Assembly: GCA_027485675.1 (NCBI GenBank)
Contig: JAIXQP010000001.1
Location: 1-57,995, forward strand
Direction: 5' to 3'
DNA: 57,995 nt
From: Terriglobales bacterium
GTDB taxonomy: Bacteria; Acidobacteriota; Terriglobia; Bryobacterales; Bryobacteraceae
A program made the position numbers and the translations under genes. Positions 54,151 to 57,995 of this stretch are shown one piece after another. Position 1 is the stretch's first letter. The number at the start of each line of letters is the position of its first letter. Under the pieces are notes generated by a model. That model ran no database searches. It saw only the letters and a list, made by a program, of their open reading frames with translations, and had not been told where the DNA came from.

Positions 54151-54685
54151 GGGCCTATCCTACTGCGCCGCCGTCCGCCAGGGAATGGACGAGTGGAACA
54201 CCGCCTACCACAACACCGAATACGGCTTCCCCCTCGCCACCGAAGACGAGCTCTTCGAACGGCTGGTTCTCGAAATCAACCAGGCCGGCCTCTCCTGGCT
54301 GACCATCCTCAAAAAGCGCGACGGCTTCCGCCGGGCCTATGACAACTTCCACATCCCCACCGTCGCCGCCTACAGTGACGCCGACCGCGCCCGCCTGCTC
54401 GCCGACCCCGGCATCATCCGCAACCGGCTGAAGATCAACGCCGCCATTGAAAACGCCCGCCGGATTCAGGCAATGGGTTCGTTCCGTAGTTTCCTTGACG
54501 CGCACCATCCGCTCGACCGCACCGCCTGGACCAAGCTCTTCAAAAAGACCTTCGTCTTCACCGGCGGCGAAATCGTGAACGAGTTCCTCCTGAGCACCGG
54601 CTACCTGCCCGGCGCCCACGATGCGGACTGCCCCATCTACCACCAGCTCAACGGTTCAGCATCCGCACCCCGGCGATCACGATAG
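54149..54685 (+). CDS. tag: DNA-3-methyladenine glycosylase I (Tag)
   Basis: 178 residues. Excises 3-methyladenine from alkylated DNA. AYHNTEYGFPLATEDELFERLVLEINQAGLSW, ILKKRDGFRRAYDNF, FRSFLDA and a C-terminal GAHDADCPIY all match. The HhH-family zinc ligands can be assigned as C6, H21 and the terminal H-x3-C. The C-terminal tail overlaps the convergent EamA gene by 38 bp. The start overlaps the divergent gene's start. Confidence 0.93.
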   Translation: MGLSYCAAVRQGMDEWNTAYHNTEYGFPLATEDELFERLVLEINQAGLSWLTILKKRDGFRRAYDNFHIPTVAAYSDADRARLLADPGIIRNRLKINAAIENARRIQAMGSFRSFLDAHHPLDRTAWTKLFKKTFVFTGGEIVNEFLLSTGYLPGAHDADCPIYHQLNGSASAPRRSR

Positions 54686-55364
54686 CGCCGCCCAGCAGCG
54701 TCGCCCCGCTAATCGACTCGCCCAGGAACAGCGAACTTAGAATCACCCCAAACACCGGCACCAGGTTGATAAAGATGGACGCCCGGCTGGGGCCGATCTG
54801 TCCGATCCCTTTCAAATAGAACAAAAACGCCAGCGTCGTGCCGCCGAGGCCCAGAAACGCCGCGGCCGCCCACACCTTCCCGCTCCACGGCGTATCCGGA
54901 ACCGGCTGCAGCGCGGCGTACGCCACCAGCGCCGCCGTCCCGATCCAGGTGGAGTACGCCGTCGCCGCCACCGCCGGAATCTTCCCCATCACCGTGCGGC
55001 CCAGCAGCGTATACACCACCCAGGAGACGGCGCAGCCGAGGATCCACAGGTCGCCCGCGTTCAGCCCCTGCGCGAACAGCCGCCCCGGCTCACCCTGTGA
55101 GAGCACCAGCACCGCCCCGGCCAGACTCACCAGCAGGCCTCTAATCTTCAGCGGCGTCACCTTCTCGCCCCACACGAGCGCCGAGAACAGAAAGACAAAC
55201 ATCGGCTGCATGCTGGCGACCATCGAGGCGCGCCCCGCCGGCACCGTCTGCAGTCCATTGAAGAAGCAGATGTTGTAAAGGAAAACCCCGAACAGGCCCA
55301 TCGCGCCGAGCCGCCCGAGCAGCGAAGCCGAAAGCGCCGGCCACGGGCGGTAGAACAACAACAC
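54648..55364 (-). CDS. EamA/DMT-family transporter with unresolved N-terminus
   Basis: Drug/metabolite-transporter family inner-membrane protein with paired EamA repeats (FFNGLQTVPAGRASMVASMQPMF; ATAYSTWIGTAALVAY; GPSRASIFINLVPVFGVILSSLFLGE). GTG 55364 gives 238 residues and cuts into the second helix. In the same frame upstream, the reading continues without a stop as YWQLTLTALLWGTSWICGR, the conserved first EamA helix, to beyond 55517, but no ATG, GTG or TTG was found. Either a rare start codon is used or the 5' end is damaged. Substrate unknown. Confidence 0.8.
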   Translation of the reverse strand: MLLFYRPWPALSASLLGRLGAMGLFGVFLYNICFFNGLQTVPAGRASMVASMQPMFVFLFSALVWGEKVTPLKIRGLLVSLAGAVLVLSQGEPGRLFAQGLNAGDLWILGCAVSWVVYTLLGRTVMGKIPAVAATAYSTWIGTAALVAYAALQPVPDTPWSGKVWAAAAFLGLGGTTLAFLFYLKGIGQIGPSRASIFINLVPVFGVILSSLFLGESISGATLLGGAIVIAGVRMLNR

Positions 55365-55535
55365 CCCCAGCAGGCCCAGCGACCCGAAGCCGAATCGGCC
55401 CAGCGAAGCATATACCGCCGGAACCCCCTCTGCCGAGATGATCCGCCCGCAAATCCAGGAGGTGCCCCAGAGGAGGGCGGTGAGAGTGAGTTGCCAGTAG
55501 GCTCGCGAGTTCGAGATCCCTCTATTATCGAATAG

Positions 55536-56114
55536 ATGCAGTTTCGCAGTGTTGGAATTGGGGTGGCGGCGGCCTGGATGGCGCTATTGGTGGCGTCTGA
55601 AGCCGCGCGATGGGCCGTGACGCCGGTGGATCAACAGTTAGCGCTATCGCGCGCCATCCTCGTTGTGTTCGCGACCGGCATGTACTTCGCGGGAACCGGC
55701 GACTACGGCCTGCGCGCGCCGGGGAAGCTGCCGTGGATCTGGATGGTGCCGGTGAGCGTCGTGCTGGGCGTCAGCGTCGGCGTGGCCGGCGCGGTGCCGG
55801 GGCCGTGGTGGCTCTGGGTGTTCATCGGCTTTGCCGACGAGGTGTTCATCCGCGGCTGGCTGCAGGCGGCGCTCGCGCCGGTGCGGCAGAAGCTCGGCGA
55901 TTGGAGCCTCCCCGTGCTGGCGAGCGGACTCTTCGCCGGGTCGATGTATCTCGCGCTGATGAAGCAGCGCGCGCCGGGCCCCATGGTGCTGGCCCTGGTG
56001 GTCGGGTCGACGGCGCTCGGCCTGGCCGCCGCCAAGCTCCGGGAAGAGACCGGGAGCCTGGCGGGGCCGGTGGCGATGCACGTGCTGTTCGGCCTGGGCC
56101 TGGCTTTGGCTTAG
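55536..56114 (+). CDS. CPBP-like (Abi/CAAX) membrane protein with a degenerate motif set
   Basis: 192 residues and about five membrane segments. CPBP proteases have EExxxR, FxxxH and HxxxN motifs. Here there is DEVFIRG (D in place of the first E), the second motif lacks its His (ASGLFAGSMYLAL), and AMHVLFG retains only the final His. So proteolytic activity is doubtful; the bacterial CPBP role ranges from bacteriocin immunity to SdpI-like signalling. The stop codon shares TTAG with the convergent gene. Confidence 0.65.
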   Translation: MQFRSVGIGVAAAWMALLVASEAARWAVTPVDQQLALSRAILVVFATGMYFAGTGDYGLRAPGKLPWIWMVPVSVVLGVSVGVAGAVPGPWWLWVFIGFADEVFIRGWLQAALAPVRQKLGDWSLPVLASGLFAGSMYLALMKQRAPGPMVLALVVGSTALGLAAAKLREETGSLAGPVAMHVLFGLGLALA

Positions 56115-57334
56115 CTGACGACGTAGTCCCAGCCGAAGCCGGGGCGTTCGGGCGGCCGCATGTAGATCCCTTCGGGTCCTCGCGTAATGCTGTAGTTCTC
56201 CTCGAACAACTGGTAGACCTCCTTCGGACCGCCGGGCGGCGGCAGGAAGAGTTCGGCCCAGGGCGAGTTCACCTGCGACAGGATGAAGTGCGAAGAGCCG
56301 TTCAGCCCGCCGCCGTGCGGAATCACCGGAATATCGTAGGCCGCCGCCAGCGCGCCGATGCGCCGCATCTCCGTCAGGCCGCCGCACCAGTTCATGTCCG
56401 GCTGCCAAATGGAAGCGCCGTTGTGTTCGAGCAGGTAGCGGAAGCCGTAGCGGCCGTACTCGTGCTCGCCCGTGGCGATGCGCGTCGATTTGATCTGCGC
56501 GTTCAACCGGCCGAAGCCCGCGTAGTCGTGCGGCTGCAGCACCTCTTCCATCCAGTACACGCGATGGGGCGCCATCATCTCGGCCATCTCCACGGTATAG
56601 CGCTCGGTCCACGCCATCCAGCAATCGAGCATGATCTCGCCGTCCGGTCCCAGCGCCTTGCGGGCGCGTTCTACCAGCGCGACATTGGCCTTAATCCCCG
56701 CGCGCCCGTCCGCCGGGCCGTGCGGACTGGCCAGCTTCAGCTTGGTGTAGCCGAACTCGATGTGCTGTTCGATATCGTTGCCGGTGCAGTAGGCCGGAAT
56801 GCGCTCCTTGGCTTCGCCGCCCAGGAGCTTATAGACCGGCACGTTCAGCGCCTTGCCGACGATGTCCCACAGCGCCAGGTCCACGCCGCTGATGGCGTTC
56901 ATCGTCACGCCCATGCGGCCATAGTTCATCGTCGAGCGCCAGCAGATGTCCCAATTGCGCTCAATGTCGAACGGGTCGCGGCCCACGAGCAGCTTGGCCA
57001 GGTGATCGACGACGACGGGGCCGCCGCCGGGACCGCCGTTGCCGTAGCCGGTGATGCCTTTGTCGGTCGTGATCTCGACGGTAAAGCTGGGCACCTTGCC
57101 CGGGTTGGGGAAGAACAGTTCCCGGCGGGCTTTATACTCCGGGTAGATCGACATCGGGTTGGCGATTTCGACGTACTGTGTCGACCACGCGCCCGGCGCG
57201 GGCGTGAAGGCCGGGTAGGGTTTCCGCGGCTTCACGTTCACGAGGCGGATGCCCGTGATCTTCAGTTTCGACTTTTCTTGGGCCCAGCCTAAGGCGGGCA
57301 GGGTGATAAGGGATAGGAGGTCTCGGCGTCGCAT
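56111..57334 (-). CDS. rhmD: L-rhamnonate dehydratase-like enolase-superfamily enzyme, probably exported
   Basis: 407 residues with a hydrophobic N-terminus after MRRRDLLSLITLPALGWAQ. ITTDKGITGYGNGGPGGGPVV, ERNWDICWRSTMNYGRMGVTMNAISGVDLALWDIVGK, YCTGNDIEQHIEFGYTKLKLASPHGPADGR, LDCWMAWTERY, WMEEVLQPHDY, ATGEHEYGRYGFR and VIPHGGGLNGSSHF recall RhmD strongly. It would dehydrate L-rhamnonate to 2-keto-3-deoxy-L-rhamnonate. An N-terminal signal is unusual for that role. CPBP and rhmD stops overlap by 4 bp; a decayed isochorismatase-like gene lies immediately upstream. Confidence 0.88.
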   Translation of the reverse strand: MRRRDLLSLITLPALGWAQEKSKLKITGIRLVNVKPRKPYPAFTPAPGAWSTQYVEIANPMSIYPEYKARRELFFPNPGKVPSFTVEITTDKGITGYGNGGPGGGPVVVDHLAKLLVGRDPFDIERNWDICWRSTMNYGRMGVTMNAISGVDLALWDIVGKALNVPVYKLLGGEAKERIPAYCTGNDIEQHIEFGYTKLKLASPHGPADGRAGIKANVALVERARKALGPDGEIMLDCWMAWTERYTVEMAEMMAPHRVYWMEEVLQPHDYAGFGRLNAQIKSTRIATGEHEYGRYGFRYLLEHNGASIWQPDMNWCGGLTEMRRIGALAAAYDIPVIPHGGGLNGSSHFILSQVNSPWAELFLPPPGGPKEVYQLFEENYSITRGPEGIYMRPPERPGFGWDYVVS

Positions 57335-57995
57335 AGGATCTCGCTTGTCGATAAGACTCTACATGATTCGCCGTCCGAATTCGACAGACTCTTTGCGTGG
57401 ACCTCGCTCGCGGTCCTGGCCACGCCGCGCCAATCGCGGCGGCCGAAGGTGTAGCAGGCATCGTGGGCCAGCGTCACCGCGAAACCCAAATCGCCCGCCG
57501 AGCGGACCGTGGACTCCACAGAGTTATTGGTGATCACCCCGGCAGTCACCAGCGGCAAGCCGCGGACGCGAGCGGCCCGGTCCGTGCTCAGAAAGGCGCT
57601 GCCGGTGGTCTTGCCGAGCACGGTCTCGCCGGGCCGGTAAGTAGAGCCGGGCTCCCGCGAGTCGTGGCGGATAGGCACGATGGGCCACGTTGGCCTCCGC
57701 CTCGTTCGCCGTCGTTAGCCCACGCCGGATCCTCAATGGCCCGCTGCGAATCGATCAGCGTGAGCGCCGGAGGCGTCACCCGATTCTCATGGCCATGTCG
57801 TCGAGCAGGGGCAGGCAATAGGCACGATGGGCCACGCCGCGGCTCGCCAGTGGGCGAGCAGCCGGCCCACGTTGGCCTCCGCCTCGTAGCCCACGCCGGA
57901 TCCTCAATGGCCCGCTGCAAATCGATCAGCGTGAGCGCCGGAGGCGTCACCCGATTCTCATGGCAATGGCGTCGGGCAGGGGCAGGCAATAGGCA
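57289..57995 (-). pseudogene. Decayed isochorismatase-family (cysteine hydrolase-like) gene
   Basis: The C-terminal two thirds are intact as a 129-residue frame (57678-57289): PIRHDSREPGSTYRPGE, ETVLGKTTGSAF, AGVITNNSVESTVR and the DACYTFGRRDWRG region, with S in place of the usual catalytic Cys in the VITN-x-S segment. Upstream the gene should continue through ALTLIDLQRAIEDPAW and EANVGRLLAHWRAAAWPIV, but these are present in different frames in two tandem copies (57673-57819 and 57820-57990). In the inner copy the segment encoding GRLLAHWRAAAW is deleted (about 35 bp between GTGG repeats). The native stop is also lost, so the frame ends inside rhmD. The gene is almost certainly non-functional, or its intact N-terminus lies outside the window. 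Confidence 0.85.
57673..57995. repeat. Tandem repeat of the isochorismatase 5' region
   Basis: Unit 1 is 57673-57819 (147 bp), unit 2 is 57820-57990 (171 bp), and a third begins at 57991 (AGGCA) as the window ends. The units differ by an approximately 35-bp deletion and an approximately 11-bp insertion in unit 1 relative to unit 2, plus a few substitutions, and are otherwise nearly identical. The array probably continues beyond the window. Confidence 0.9.

Overview
The window is high-GC bacterial chromosomal DNA. It most resembles Acidobacteriota of the Solibacter/Bryobacter type. The indicators are a TIGR03437-type secreted protein, a PEP-CTERM protein, a DUF1549/DUF1553 cytochrome next to a DUF1501 protein, an ECF sigma factor beside a membrane Ser/Thr kinase with TPRs, three enolase-superfamily sugar-acid enzymes, and lipid A synthesis (LpxB, so Gram-negative). 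Assignments rest on motif recognition by eye; no database search was run.

Layout. 0-2.5 kb: end of an unidentified gene, a sugar-acid MFS transporter and a divergent RecA paralogue. 2.5-7.4 kb (minus strand): purD, tRNA-Arg(CCT), an ECF sigma factor and a receptor-like Ser/Thr kinase in tight succession. 7.4-11.2 kb: mnmG, two parS sites, parA, parB and tRNA-Met(CAT), a chromosome-partition locus. 11.2-16.1 kb: Wzt-type ABC ATPase, methyltransferase and a GT2-GT4 fusion (surface polysaccharide). 16.1-24.1 kb: a four-gene operon with a sialidase/BNR-4 double-propeller protein, a DUF1549/DUF1553 cytochrome, a DUF1501 protein and a galactonate dehydratase-like enzyme. 24.1-27.7 kb: polytopic membrane protein, a TetR regulator with a 27-bp operator, an alpha/beta hydrolase and a cytochrome c. 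27.7-30.9 kb: enolase-superfamily enzyme, Gmd-like enzyme and GT2. 31.0-35.1 kb: feoAB, a PEP-CTERM protein and a thioredoxin reductase. 35.1-40.8 kb: a catalytically dead M1-like TPR protein, lpxB, an unknown protein and the TIGR03437 protein. 40.8-50.4 kb (minus strand): a five-gene GDP-fucose/glycan operon containing a 1,360-residue pyruvyltransferase-GT9-coiled-coil fusion with eleven 84-bp repeats. 50.4-51.7 kb: a compact metal-homeostasis cassette of SmtB-type ArsR, a His-rich protein and a Fur-family regulator. 51.8-58.0 kb: DUF4397 protein, exported MsrA and MsrB, 3-methyladenine glycosylase, EamA transporter, CPBP-like protein, rhamnonate dehydratase-like enzyme, and a decayed isochorismatase-family gene whose 5' end lies in tandem repeats running off the window.

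How genes work together. Gmd and Fcl supply GDP-L-fucose, and the adjacent glycosyltransferases probably use it for a cell-surface glycan. The MFS transporter, sialidase, galactonate dehydratase-like and rhamnonate dehydratase-like enzymes point to use of external glycans and sugar acids. The ArsR/His-rich/Fur cassette, feoAB and the Msr/Trx genes cover metal and redox homeostasis. Gene packing is extreme: divergent start codons lie 11 nt apart or overlap, convergent stops overlap repeatedly, and several genes appear to lack a leader with a Shine-Dalgarno sequence.
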